64,000 bases of DNA from SHLQ01 sp964562985 (GTDB taxonomy: Bacteria; Actinomycetota; Acidimicrobiia; Acidimicrobiales; SHLQ01). The position numbers and the translations under genes were made by a program. Shown here in pieces: positions 43,103 to 51,443 of this stretch (positions are counted from its first letter, which is position 1; each line of letters opens with the position of its first letter). The stretch is taken from the NCBI GenBank assembly GCA_964562985.1, contig CAZLWE010000008.1:1-64000 (forward strand), read 5' to 3'. The notes under the pieces were generated by a model, which saw only the letters and a list, made by a program, of their open reading frames with translations, ran no database searches and was not told the origin of the DNA.

Positions 43103-43205
43103 CCAAGAATCCTTTGCGTTGAGTATTGTCCGTCCTGCGCCCGTCGTTGTGCCAGTCGACCAACAACATCCATTGTTAGTGGCCGTCATGGGTGACCTCT
43201 GCGGC

Positions 43206-44219
43206 CTATGCCACCTTTTGCGTGGTCCACGCAACGAGTTCATCGGCGGTCCAAGTGTTGATGATGTTGTCGGGGTTCACGCCACATCGCACCGCCTTGT
43301 CACAGCCAAATGCTTGCCACTCGAGCTGCCCGGGAGCGTGGGCATCGGTGTCGATCGCGATGAAGGTGTCCCACTCGACCGCCATCTCGAGGAGTTCTTC
43401 TGGCGGGTCCTGGCGGTCGGGGCGACAGTTGATCTCCACGGCGGTGTCGAACTTGGCGCATGCGGCGAAGACCAACTCTGGGTCGAACTCCGATGGAGCG
43501 CGGCCCGCGCCGGCGACAATGCGGTTGGTCATATGGCCCAAGATGTCTACGTGGGGGTTTGCAATAGCGGTCACCATGCGCTGGGTCATCGCCTCCTTGG
43601 GCATGCGCATCTTGGAATGCACCGACGCCACGACCACATCGAGGCGGGCCAACATGTCGTCCGCGAGGTCAAGGGTTCCGTCTTCGAAGATGTCGACCTC
43701 CATCCCGGTCAGTACTCGAAACGGAGCCAGCTCATCATTAAGCGCAGCGACTTCGTCGATTTGTTCGGTCAGGCGTTCCTCATTGAGCCCATGGGCGATC
43801 GTGAGCCGTGCGGAGTGATCGGTCGCAACCACGTATTCATGGCCGATCGAGCGCGCTGTCCGCACCATCGTGTCGAGTGATGCGCCACCGTCGGACCAGT
43901 TGCTGTGCATATGGCAATCGCCGCGCAGCGCGGCACGCAGCTCTTCGCCGCTTCCGACCGGAACACTGCTGCGTTCATCGAGTGCGGCGAGGTAGCCATC
44001 GTCGACGCCCGCGAGCGCCTCGGAGATCACGGCTGCGGTCGACCTGCCGATCCCTGGAATGTCGGTGAGCGAACCCTCCTCTGCTCGGCGCGCAACCTCT
44101 GCGGGGCCCAGTTCAACCGCGGCAGCCTTCGCCTTTACGAACGCCTGCACCTTCTGACGCGGTGCTCGCTCGCGATCGAGCAAGTACAGCGCCCGGTCGA
44201 GTGCAGCAATCGGATCCAT
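43206..44219 (-). CDS. PHP-domain hydrolase with helix-hairpin-helix (PolX C-terminal-like)
   Basis: 337 residues. The HhH motif LTDIPGIGRSTAAVI (51-65) precedes a PHP domain with metal-binding CHMHSNWSDG (His103, His105), ATDHSA, ASVHSKM and DTDAHAP. This equals the C-terminal half of bacterial DNA polymerase X without the polymerase. It may process DNA ends or act as a phosphoesterase. Confidence 0.85.
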   Translation of the reverse strand: MDPIAALDRALYLLDRERAPRQKVQAFVKAKAAAVELGPAEVARRAEEGSLTDIPGIGRSTAAVISEALAGVDDGYLAALDERSSVPVGSGEELRAALRGDCHMHSNWSDGGASLDTMVRTARSIGHEYVVATDHSARLTIAHGLNEERLTEQIDEVAALNDELAPFRVLTGMEVDIFEDGTLDLADDMLARLDVVVASVHSKMRMPKEAMTQRMVTAIANPHVDILGHMTNRIVAGAGRAPSEFDPELVFAACAKFDTAVEINCRPDRQDPPEELLEMAVEWDTFIAIDTDAHAPGQLEWQAFGCDKAVRCGVNPDNIINTWTADELVAWTTQKVA

Positions 44220-44355
44220 AGGTCCATCGTACCCGCCGGTCGTCAGCCCTATCGGGCCTCCCCCTAACCGAGTTGTCCGCCTAGGGGATCACAACGTCAC
44301 ACCACTTGCTGGGACGCGCCGTTCAATCACCAGGTGCAGATACCCTGGCCGCGGT

Positions 44356-45429
44356 ATGGAGAAATTTGGGTTTGTTGGTCTGCCAAACGCAGGCAAGTCA
44401 TCACTGTTTAATGCTCTTGCTGGCGGTGGAGCTCTAGCTGCACCGTATGCATTTGCGACGACCGACCCAAACGTCGGTGTGGCCAAGGTGTTCGACCACC
44501 GCCTCGACGCGCTGGCAGAAATGTCGGAGTCGGCGAAGACCATCTACGCAAACGTCGAGTTCAACGACATCGGCGGCCTCGTCGAAGGCGCGAGCCAAGG
44601 CGAAGGCCTCGGCAACAAGTTCCTCGCTGGTATTCGGGAAGTCGACGCCATCGTTTTCGTACTTCGGGCGTTTCCCGACGGCGACGTGCCCGGGCCGACC
44701 GACCCGCTCGAGCACCTAGGCATTGTCGAGACCGAGCTCGCGCTCGCCGACCTCGAAACCGCCGAAAAGCAGTTGGAGAAGGTCGGGCGCGCCGCACGCG
44801 TCGACAAGTCCAAGGAGGAAGAAACCGCCCTTCTCGAAAAGGTTGTCGAACTCCTCGGAGAAGGAACCCCGCTCTACCGGACCGATTTGAGTAAAGCCGA
44901 CCGCGAAGAGATCAAGCCGTTCTTCTTCCTCACCAACAAGCCGGTGCTGGCCATGGTGAACATCGGTGAAGACCAACTCGAAGACGGTGAAACCATCGCA
45001 GCGCCGGTTGTTGAAGCTCTCGGTGGTGCCGAAGTCATCGCCACCTGTGTGCAGCTCGAAGCCGAAGCCGCTCAACTCGAACTCGACGAGCGCGCCGAAA
45101 TGTTGGAGGGCCTTGGCCTCGGTGAAGGCGCCATGCCTCGCTTCCTGCGTGCGTCCTATGAACTGATGGGACTTCGCACCTACCTGACCACAGGGGAGAA
45201 GGAGAGCCGAGCCTGGACGTTCCGAGCTGGCTCGACGGCCCCCCAGGCGGCCGGTGTGATCCACACCGATTTCGAACGTGGCTTCATCCGCGCCGAAACC
45301 ATCAACTGGGAAGAACTCGTCACCGCCGGCTCCTGGCCCGCAGCAAGAGACAAAGGCCTGGTCCGAGCCGAAGGCAAGGACTACATCGTCCAAGACGGCG
45401 ACGTCATGGAGTTCCGCTTTAACGTGTAA
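44356..45429 (+). CDS. ychF: YchF/OLA1-family ATPase
   Basis: 357 residues, the usual length. G1 GLPNAGKSS (8-16), the DIGGLVEGASQGEGLGNKFL G3 region, the FFLTNKPVLAMVN G4-like segment, a coiled insertion and the C-terminal TGS domain (SRAWTFRAGSTAPQAAGVIH). A ribosome-associated P-loop ATPase. The stop codon lies within a hairpin. Confidence 0.95.
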   Translation: MEKFGFVGLPNAGKSSLFNALAGGGALAAPYAFATTDPNVGVAKVFDHRLDALAEMSESAKTIYANVEFNDIGGLVEGASQGEGLGNKFLAGIREVDAIVFVLRAFPDGDVPGPTDPLEHLGIVETELALADLETAEKQLEKVGRAARVDKSKEEETALLEKVVELLGEGTPLYRTDLSKADREEIKPFFFLTNKPVLAMVNIGEDQLEDGETIAAPVVEALGGAEVIATCVQLEAEAAQLELDERAEMLEGLGLGEGAMPRFLRASYELMGLRTYLTTGEKESRAWTFRAGSTAPQAAGVIHTDFERGFIRAETINWEELVTAGSWPAARDKGLVRAEGKDYIVQDGDVMEFRFNV

Positions 45430-45453
45430 CTCCGAAGGAGTGACACGTTAAAG
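45417..45453 (+). terminator. hairpin spanning the ychF stop codon
   Basis: Eleven perfect pairs (45417-45427 with 45443-45453), one mismatch, five more pairs and a GAA loop. The stop TAA is at 45427-45429. It has the same design as the hairpin at 30815 and is likewise followed by a dispersed repeat. Confidence 0.7.
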
Positions 45454-45461
45454 CTTCGGCT

Positions 45462-45580
45462 GATTTCCCGGCTTCGCCCCCAGCTGTCGCAATCCGTCGC
45501 CTAGCGGCTCCTCGATGCTCGGCTGCTGGCCGGAGGCCCCTTTCCGCCCAGGCGGCGGAGCCACCTGGGCTACCCGTGCG
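45462..45580 (+). repeat. dispersed intergenic repeat, copy 4
   Basis: cccggcttcgcccccagctg, tcgcaatccgtcgcctagcg and ctcctcgatgctcggctgct, then a diverged end. It is followed near 45590-45612 by gttgtgagcgccagcgagca, the reverse complement of part of the 100-bp tandem repeat. Confidence 0.8.
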
Positions 45581-45684
45581 ATGTTGTGAGCGCCAGCGAG
45601 CAACTCGGTTAGAGAGCGAAGCGAACGCAACGCCACCGACACACGGATGGGGCGCGCCGAAGCGCGCAGGCGTATTATCGGGGA

Positions 45685-46044
45685 ATGCCTTGGCTCGTAC
45701 ACGAAGGACGTGTTCTCGCATCGCTTGAACGAGCGGACTCGATACGTGATCGGGCTGTTGGGTTGCTTGGGCGCCGGGAACTTGAAGGTGCGCTGCTCAT
45801 CGAGCGGACCAAGGGTGTCCACACCATCGGGATGAAGTTCCCGATCGATGTCGCATTCTGTGACGACGAAATGCGAGTCATCAGCATCGTGACGCTTCCT
45901 CGCCATCGGGTGTCGAAGTTCGAGCGGAACGCGAAGTGTGTTGTCGAGGCCGAGGCGGGACGTTTCCGGCATTGGCAGGTCGAAGCTGGGGATCAGCTAG
46001 AGATCCGCGGCGACCTCGACGGCGTCATTGAACTCGATGACTGA
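45685..46044 (+). CDS. DUF192-family protein
   Basis: 119 residues. GVHTIGMKFPIDVAFCDDE is the DUF192 signature. No signal peptide is present. Function unknown. Its 3' end overlaps the start of rsmI by 8 bases. Confidence 0.85.
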   Translation: MPWLVHEGRVLASLERADSIRDRAVGLLGRRELEGALLIERTKGVHTIGMKFPIDVAFCDDEMRVISIVTLPRHRVSKFERNAKCVVEAEAGRFRHWQVEAGDQLEIRGDLDGVIELDD

Positions 46045-46882
46045 ACCGGCTGGGCCAGCAGCGCTTGTCCTCGTCGCAACTCCGATCGGCAATTGGGGTG
46101 ACATCAGCGCACGGGCGCTCGACGAGTTGGAACGGGCCGATTCGGTTGCCTGTGAGGACTCTCGCCGTACAGGAGCTTTGTTCGCGCACTTTGGGTTAGC
46201 CCACGACCCGTTCATCGTGTGCAACGACCACACCGAGGCCCATGCCGCCGAGGAGATCGTGCGCCGAATCCAATCAGGCCAGCGCGTGGTGCTGGTGAGC
46301 GACGCGGGAACACCGGCGATCTCCGACCCTGGATATCGAGCGGTTCGCGCCGCGATTGATGCCGGCGTGTCGCTCGAGGTTGTGCCGGGTCCGAGTGCGG
46401 TGCTGGCAGCCGTGTCGCTCAGCGGCTTTGCGACCGATCGATTTTGTTTCGAGGGCTTCTTGCCGCGAAAGGGTGGCGACCGCTCTAGGCGTCTCCAGAC
46501 GATCGCCGAAGAGAGTCGGACAACCGTCATCTTTGAATCGCCCCGACGCCTGGAAGCGGCTCTGGTCGATCTGGCGGAGGCCTGCGGCGATGACCGAAAG
46601 GTAGCCATCGCACGTGAACTGACGAAGACGTATGAAGAAATCTGGCGGGGCACCATCGCTGACGGCATCGAATGGTTGGGCGAGCGGCCGGCGAAGGGGG
46701 AGATCGTCGTCGTGATCGACGGGGCCCCCGAGCGTGAATTGGCCGACGCAGACCTGACCGCCCTGCTCGAGCTGGAACTTCAAGGCGGAGCGAGCACCCG
46801 CGACGCCGTGGCGTCGGTCGTTGGCCAAACTGGCGCACCGAAGCGGCGCGTCTACGACCTCGCCAACGAACTCCACCGCTAA
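46037..46882 (+). CDS. rsmI: 16S rRNA (cytidine-1402 2'-O) methyltransferase RsmI
   Basis: 281 residues. A tetrapyrrole-methylase fold: LVLVATPIGNWGDISARALD, EDSRRTGALF, LVSDAGTPAISDPG and FESPRR are family-defining. It methylates C1402 of 16S rRNA with RsmH to tune the decoding centre. ATG 46037 is preferred over TTG 46028. A strong hairpin follows. Confidence 0.95.
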   Translation: MTEPAGPAALVLVATPIGNWGDISARALDELERADSVACEDSRRTGALFAHFGLAHDPFIVCNDHTEAHAAEEIVRRIQSGQRVVLVSDAGTPAISDPGYRAVRAAIDAGVSLEVVPGPSAVLAAVSLSGFATDRFCFEGFLPRKGGDRSRRLQTIAEESRTTVIFESPRRLEAALVDLAEACGDDRKVAIARELTKTYEEIWRGTIADGIEWLGERPAKGEIVVVIDGAPERELADADLTALLELELQGGASTRDAVASVVGQTGAPKRRVYDLANELHR

Positions 46883-46895
46883 CGCCCTAAAACGG

Positions 46896-46936
46896 CGAAG
46901 AGAGGGTGTCGGCCTCCGCCAGACACCCTCTCTTCG
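46896..46936. terminator. bidirectional terminator between rsmI and whiB
   Basis: Fifteen perfect pairs (cgaagagagggtgtc and complement) with an 11-base loop, flanked by an A-rich left side and T-rich right side. It serves the two convergent genes. Confidence 0.85.
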
Positions 46937-46954
46937 TTCGTTCTATGGCGCGGA

Positions 46955-47281
46955 CTATGCGTTCTTGGCAGCCTCACGTGCCTTGCGACGACGCTCACGG
47001 CGAATCTGGCGCCGCTCGTCCTCGGTAAGGCCGCCCCAGATTCCCGCGTCCTGGTTGGTCATGAGTGCGTACTCAAGACACTCGACCTGCACGGCGCACG
47101 TGTTGCACACGGCTTTCGCGTTGGCGATGTGCTCAATCGCAGGACCAGTTTGTCCGACCGGGAAGAACAGGTCGGGCTTGGTGTCGCGGCAAGCTGCGCC
47201 GCTGCGCCAGATCGTTGGCTCGCTGGGAGCGTCGATCATGGCGATCAGGGATTGCAGCTCTTGTTCAATTGTTTGGGACAC
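46955..47281 (-). CDS. WhiB-family iron-sulfur transcription regulator
   Basis: 108 residues. Four cluster cysteines at 31, 59, 62 and 68, GIWGGLTEDERR (80-91) and the basic RRERRRKAREAAK tail are the full WhiB set. GGAGG four bases before the GTG at 47281 decides the start. WhiB proteins bind sigma factor and respond to redox or NO. Which paralogue group it belongs to is not clear by eye. Confidence 0.93.
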   Translation of the reverse strand: MSQTIEQELQSLIAMIDAPSEPTIWRSGAACRDTKPDLFFPVGQTGPAIEHIANAKAVCNTCAVQVECLEYALMTNQDAGIWGGLTEDERRQIRRERRRKAREAAKNA

Positions 47282-47343
47282 GTTTCCTCCACGCATCGAT
47301 CTCGAACCCGTGCCCATGCCGCCCGACATGCCCAGGTACAAGA

Positions 47344-47383
47344 TTGCTACGCAAAATGTAATTGCCTGCACTTTGCGTAGCAA
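47344..47383. promoter_or_regulatory. 12-bp inverted repeat upstream of whiB
   Basis: TTGCTACGCAAA and TTTGCGTAGCAA (47344-47355 and 47372-47383) separated by 16 bases, 63 bp upstream of the whiB start. It is AT-richer than its surroundings. A likely operator or leader hairpin. Confidence 0.55.
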
Positions 47384-47423
47384 GCATTTCCACAACTCTT
47401 TGTGGTTTCTTCGCTACTTTTAG

Positions 47424-47437
47424 TTACATCGATGTAA
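47424..47437. promoter_or_regulatory. 14-bp palindrome TTACATCGATGTAA
   Basis: A perfect palindrome in the spacer between whiB and the glycerophosphodiesterase gene, about 100-140 bp from both starts. A candidate dimeric regulator site. Confidence 0.45.
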
Positions 47438-47540
47438 TTTGGTGGCTGGTTTGACTCAAGGGTTTCACCAGCCAGAGAACGCGTCGCATTAGTTCGGGCA
47501 AGCTCCCAGTGGGCGACGCAGAGCCTGCTACTGTCCGGAG

Positions 47541-48221
47541 ATGACGCTAATTATCGGACATCGCGGGGCTTCGAAAGCGTTTCGAGAAAACACTATTGAT
47601 GCGGTTGTAGGCGCAGCGGAGGCTGGCGCGGACTGGGTGGAAATTGACATCCGTCGAGCCGCGGACGGCGAGATCATGGTCCATCACGATCCTCGCACCG
47701 AAGACGGTCAACTAATCGCCGCGACAACCGCAGACAAACTTCCGAGCTACGTTTCCTCATTGAGCGACGTGCTCGACGCCTGCGGCGACATGGGCGTGAA
47801 TATCGAAATCAAGAACGACCCTGACGAAGAGGACTACGACCCCGAGCATCTCATGGTCGCCAGAACGGTCGAGGTCGCACGAGCAAAGTTGCCCCTCGGG
47901 AAGACGCTCATCACCTCATTCGACATGGGTGCGATCAACGCGGTCCACGATCTCGACCCCAACATTCCCACCGGACTTCTCACGTCTGATCCGCTCGGGC
48001 CAGAAGTCGCCGTCGGTCGAGCAGCAGCACACAATCACGTCGCCATTAACCCAGCGGATGACCTCGTCACCGAGAAGTGGGTCGCCGAGGCTGAGGCGGC
48101 AGGCCTGGCCTTCTACGTCTGGACCGTCGACGACCCCGACCGAATGAAAGAACTCGCCGAGTGGGGCGTAGACGGCATCATCACGAACGTCCCTGCTATC
48201 GCAGTGCAGACACTGCGATAG
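47541..48221 (+). CDS. glycerophosphodiester phosphodiesterase
   Basis: 226 residues. IIGHRGASKAFRENTIDAV (His7, Arg8, Glu16), WVEIDIRRA (Glu34, Asp36) and VHHDP (His49) are the GDPD catalytic and calcium-binding residues. It releases glycerol-3-phosphate from deacylated phospholipids. There is no signal peptide, so it is intracellular. Its last 13 codons form half of a 24-bp hairpin. Confidence 0.9.
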   Translation: MTLIIGHRGASKAFRENTIDAVVGAAEAGADWVEIDIRRAADGEIMVHHDPRTEDGQLIAATTADKLPSYVSSLSDVLDACGDMGVNIEIKNDPDEEDYDPEHLMVARTVEVARAKLPLGKTLITSFDMGAINAVHDLDPNIPTGLLTSDPLGPEVAVGRAAAHNHVAINPADDLVTEKWVAEAEAAGLAFYVWTVDDPDRMKELAEWGVDGIITNVPAIAVQTLR

Positions 48222-48234
48222 CAGGGACGTTCGT
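48183..48234 (+). terminator. 24-bp perfect hairpin spanning the GDPD stop codon
   Basis: Positions 48183-48206 are exactly complementary to 48211-48234 around loop CAGA; the stop TAG is at 48219-48221. A dispersed repeat follows within a few bases. An exact inverted copy of coding sequence this long is unlikely by chance. Confidence 0.8.
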
Positions 48235-48237
48235 AGG

Positions 48238-48375
48238 CTGCTTTCCCGGGCTTCGCCCTCCAGCTGTCGCAATCCGAGGCCCAGGGGGCTCTCGATGCTG
48301 CCGCTCGTTCCTCGCTAAGACTGCTGGCCGGAGGCCGCGTCCGTTCGAACCGGCTTCGCAGCTTCGAACTACCTC
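48238..48375 (+). repeat. dispersed intergenic repeat, copy 5
   Basis: ctttcccgggcttcgccctc, cagctgtcgcaatccgaggc, ctctcgatgctgccg, ggccggaggcc and accggcttcgcagcttcgaa. Together with copy 6 it fills most of the 313-bp gap between two convergent genes. Confidence 0.85.
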
Positions 48376-48420
48376 GGCAACGTTTGGGACCTCATGTCGG
48401 GTGGGAGTTCCGAAGTATTC

Positions 48421-48534
48421 GGGTAGCCCGCAGCTGCGCAGCCGGTGGGGGCGAAAGGGCGCATGCGCAGCAGGCGCGAGGTCGAGGAGCGCCAGCGACG
48501 GATCCGAGCCCTGGAGGCGAAACCGGGAGAGCAG
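48421..48534 (-). repeat. dispersed intergenic repeat, copy 6
   Basis: In opposite orientation to copy 5: read on the minus strand it starts ctctcccggtttcgcctcca and ends gctgcgcagctgcgggctac. It follows the stop of the lipid-kinase-like gene and shares the ggatccgtcgctg variant with copy 2. Confidence 0.85.
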
Positions 48535-49485
48535 TTACAGGATGTCGGTAGGTCTTGGGATGATTCTGCCGTCGGGGACTACAAGTTGAAGTCGGTCTGG
48601 TTCCCAGGCGAACTCGATTGATGTGACGTCGCCGAGGTGGTCGCCGTCGAGTTGGTAGGGGAAGGGGCGCTCGCTCGTCACCTCGACCCAGGTGACGTCG
48701 TTTCGAACATCGAGGCCTCGGCCGGTCTGGGCCCCCTCACTCGAGCGAAGGGTCGATAGGGCGAGGCGACCGAGCGACAGCGCGCCTAGCGATCGTACGG
48801 TCACCATGCTCATCGGCCGATCGAGCGTCGCAGCGGGCGCGACGTGGAACGGTTGGGTCCCGAGGTAGGTGTAGGGGTCGGTGTTTAGGCAAACGCCGAA
48901 GTAGCCGTCCTCGATCGTCGTGCCGTCGTCGAAGTTCACCGTGAAGTGTGGTTCGGAGCGGTCATAGTGGCGGAGCCAGGTGTCGAAGGCTGCGAAGGCA
49001 AACAGTGAATGGCCCGCCCAACGCTTCAACTGGCCTCGCTTTTCCACCTGCTCAACGACTGCAGCATCGAATCCGATCCCGGTGTGGAACAGAAAGTATC
49101 GGCCGTTCGCCGATCCGAGACCGATCGATCGTATCGATGCGGCATCGAGCGCTTCGAGAGTGACAGCCGTCGCGTGCACCGGGTCTTCGGGCAATCCGAG
49201 CGTTCGTGCGAAGACATTTGTTGAGCCGCCGGGCAGCGGTGCCAGCGCCGTTTGTGTGCCGGCCACGCCGTTCGCTGCTTCGTTCAGGGTACCGTCGCCA
49301 CCGAGCACGCAGACGACTTCCACACCTTCGGCTGCCGCGCCGCGCGCGAGTCGGGTGGCATGCCCGCGGCGGGTGGTCTCGAGAACGGTCACGTCATGAT
49401 CGGCTGAGAGGGCTTTTTGAATGACCACCCGGGTGCGGGCGGTTACCGACGACGCTGACGCGTTCGAAATGAGCGCAATCTTCAT
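48535..49485 (-). CDS. diacylglycerol kinase-family lipid kinase
   Basis: 316 residues from ATG 49485. VCVLGGDGTLNEAANG is the GGDGT nucleotide-binding loop and LAPLPGGSTNVFARTLGLP the second family block. It phosphorylates diacylglycerol or a related lipid. The substrate is not settled by sequence. Confidence 0.85.
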   Translation of the reverse strand: MKIALISNASASSVTARTRVVIQKALSADHDVTVLETTRRGHATRLARGAAAEGVEVVCVLGGDGTLNEAANGVAGTQTALAPLPGGSTNVFARTLGLPEDPVHATAVTLEALDAASIRSIGLGSANGRYFLFHTGIGFDAAVVEQVEKRGQLKRWAGHSLFAFAAFDTWLRHYDRSEPHFTVNFDDGTTIEDGYFGVCLNTDPYTYLGTQPFHVAPAATLDRPMSMVTVRSLGALSLGRLALSTLRSSEGAQTGRGLDVRNDVTWVEVTSERPFPYQLDGDHLGDVTSIEFAWEPDRLQLVVPDGRIIPRPTDIL

Positions 49486-49638
49486 GGCTCCATTGTGGCG
49501 CACCCGAACTTGCCCCTTCGACTCTCTCGAGAAACTGCCGAAAGGCTACTGTTCCATTAGTTTGCAACCCGGTCGATGCCACTAGCCTGGCTGCCAAGTT
49601 ACCCAGGTGTCACTTAGGAAGAAAGTAGACTCATACCT

Positions 49639-50418
49639 ATGGATGTAGTTGTGTGTGTGAAGCAGATTCCCGATCCCGCTGAAGCGGGTTCGCTGGATCC
49701 GGAAACAAAGTGTCTTGATCGGAGCTCGAAGCTCATTCTCGACGAGTCGGACTCCTACGGAGTCGAAATGGCGTTGCAGCTGGTCGAGTCGGCCGGTGGC
49801 GGCAGCGTGTCGCTCGTCTCGATGGCCCCCAACAACGAGGTGTCAGGTCTGCGTACCGCTCTGGCTATGGGCGCCGACAGTGCTGTGTTGGTCTCCGACG
49901 ATGCGTTGGCAGGGTCTGACGCTCTTTCAACAGCGAAGGTCCTGGCGGCGGCAATCGGCCGCTCCGAACCCGATCTGGTTCTCGCCGCTACCGAGTCGTC
50001 CGATGGCTACACGGGAACTGTTCCCGAGCAGATCGCCGCGGTCATGGGGCTTCCGTCGGTCACCTTCGCCAAGGCGATCGAGGTCAGCGAAGGGTCGGTA
50101 GCAGTCAAGCGACAGACCGAATCTGGCTATGACTCGGTCACCTGTCCGATGCCATGTCTCGTATCGGTCACCGCTGGTGTCGTCGAGCCTCGCTATCCGT
50201 CCTTCAAAGGCATCATGGCCGCAAAGTCAAAGCCCGTCGACGAGGTAACGCTCGCCGACCTCGGCATCGACGCCGCCGACGTCGGTATGGCCGGCGGCGG
50301 TCAAGAGATCGTCGCTATTGAACAGGCTGAGGCTCGTGAAGCTGGCGAGAAGATTGTTGATGAGGGCGACGCCCACGAACGAATCATTTCGTTCCTTGAA
50401 GAACTGAAGGTGATCTGA
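49639..50418 (+). CDS. etfB: electron transfer flavoprotein beta subunit
   Basis: 259 residues. VVCVKQIPDPAEAGSLDP at the start, the ALRTALAMGAD-like block (LRTALAMGADSAVLV) and ATESSDGYTGTVPEQIA are EtfB features. It accepts electrons from acyl-CoA dehydrogenases with EtfA. AGGAAG precedes the start. Confidence 0.93.
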   Translation: MDVVVCVKQIPDPAEAGSLDPETKCLDRSSKLILDESDSYGVEMALQLVESAGGGSVSLVSMAPNNEVSGLRTALAMGADSAVLVSDDALAGSDALSTAKVLAAAIGRSEPDLVLAATESSDGYTGTVPEQIAAVMGLPSVTFAKAIEVSEGSVAVKRQTESGYDSVTCPMPCLVSVTAGVVEPRYPSFKGIMAAKSKPVDEVTLADLGIDAADVGMAGGGQEIVAIEQAEAREAGEKIVDEGDAHERIISFLEELKVI

Positions 50419-50420
50419 TC

Positions 50421-51389
50421 ATGGGAATCAATTCGATTTGGGTATACAGCGAACTGGCCGACGGAACGCTGTCGTCCATGACAACGGAGATGCTCGCGAA
50501 GGCGCGCACGCTCAGCGACGACGTTTCGGTAGTTCTCGGTGGTGAGGCGAACGATGCTATCGCTGCCGCAGCGGGTGCCCACGGTGCGAGCACCGTGCAG
50601 GCCACCGGCGACCTTGGCGCTGGCCTACAAGGCGTCCACGTCGCAGCAGCGATCGCTAGCGCGATCGAAGCTGGTACCGGACCATCCGCAGTACTTGCGG
50701 GAACGACCTACGATGGGCGCGACGTCGCTGCCCGTCTATCGGTAGCCCTAGACGCTCCCGTCATCTCGAATGTGGTCGACCTCGAAGTCGACGGCGACGC
50801 AATCGTCGGCACAGAGCCGATCTTCGGTGGCAACACCAACGTCAAGACCAAGTTCACCAGTGGCAAGGCACAGATCGCCCTGGTCCGTCCGAAGTCCTTC
50901 GTCGCGGAAGAAACCGGGGGAGCGGCCGCTGCAGTTGCGGCGCTCGCCGTCCCCGATTCCGGTGCCGCTGGCGCAGCTCAGGTCACGGAGACCTTTGTCG
51001 AAGAGTCCGACGGGCCCAAGCTCGATGAGGCAGCGATCGTTGCCGCCGGTGGCCGCGGTCTCGGCGATGCCGAGAAGTTCGCCATGGTTGACGAGGTCGC
51101 AAAGCTTATGGGTGGAGCCGCAGGCGCTTCCCGTGCGATCGTTGACGCCGGTTGGGTTCCCTACAGCCAGCAGGTTGGCCAGACCGGCAAGGTCGTCAAG
51201 CCCGATGTGTACCTGGCCTTCGGAATCTCCGGTGCGACCCAGCACCTCGTCGGGATGAAGGGCTCAAAGCACATCATCGCGATCAACAAGGACGAAGAGG
51301 CACCCATTTTCGGTGTTGCCGATCTCGGCATCGTGGGCGACGTCCACAACGTTGTTCCGAAGCTGATCGAGGCACTCAAGAGCCGATAG
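50421..51389 (+). CDS. etfA: electron transfer flavoprotein alpha subunit
   Basis: 322 residues. The C-terminal FAD domain is typical: VAAGGRGLGDAEKF, GGAAGASRAIVDAGWVPYSQ, QVGQTGKVVKPDVYLAFGIS and INKDEEAPIFGVADLGIVGD. It starts 2 bases after etfB, forming a standard etfBA operon. Confidence 0.95.
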   Translation: MGINSIWVYSELADGTLSSMTTEMLAKARTLSDDVSVVLGGEANDAIAAAAGAHGASTVQATGDLGAGLQGVHVAAAIASAIEAGTGPSAVLAGTTYDGRDVAARLSVALDAPVISNVVDLEVDGDAIVGTEPIFGGNTNVKTKFTSGKAQIALVRPKSFVAEETGGAAAAVAALAVPDSGAAGAAQVTETFVEESDGPKLDEAAIVAAGGRGLGDAEKFAMVDEVAKLMGGAAGASRAIVDAGWVPYSQQVGQTGKVVKPDVYLAFGISGATQHLVGMKGSKHIIAINKDEEAPIFGVADLGIVGDVHNVVPKLIEALKSR

Positions 51390-51416
51390 TTGGCCGTTCG
51401 AGTTCGTAGTCGGGTG

Positions 51417-51443
51417 CTACTCCCCGTGGAAGACGGGGAGTAG
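51417..51443. terminator. 11-bp hairpin at convergent gene ends
   Basis: ctactccccgt and its exact complement flank a five-base loop. The minus-strand stop codon of the LLM oxidoreductase lies in the left arm. It can end both etfBA and the oxidoreductase transcript. Confidence 0.65.

Noticed and set aside
42630..43880. 416-codon plus-strand ORF
   Set aside because: Antisense to the lipoprotein pseudogene and the PHP hydrolase; its low-complexity Ser/Ala runs mirror the acidic spacer.
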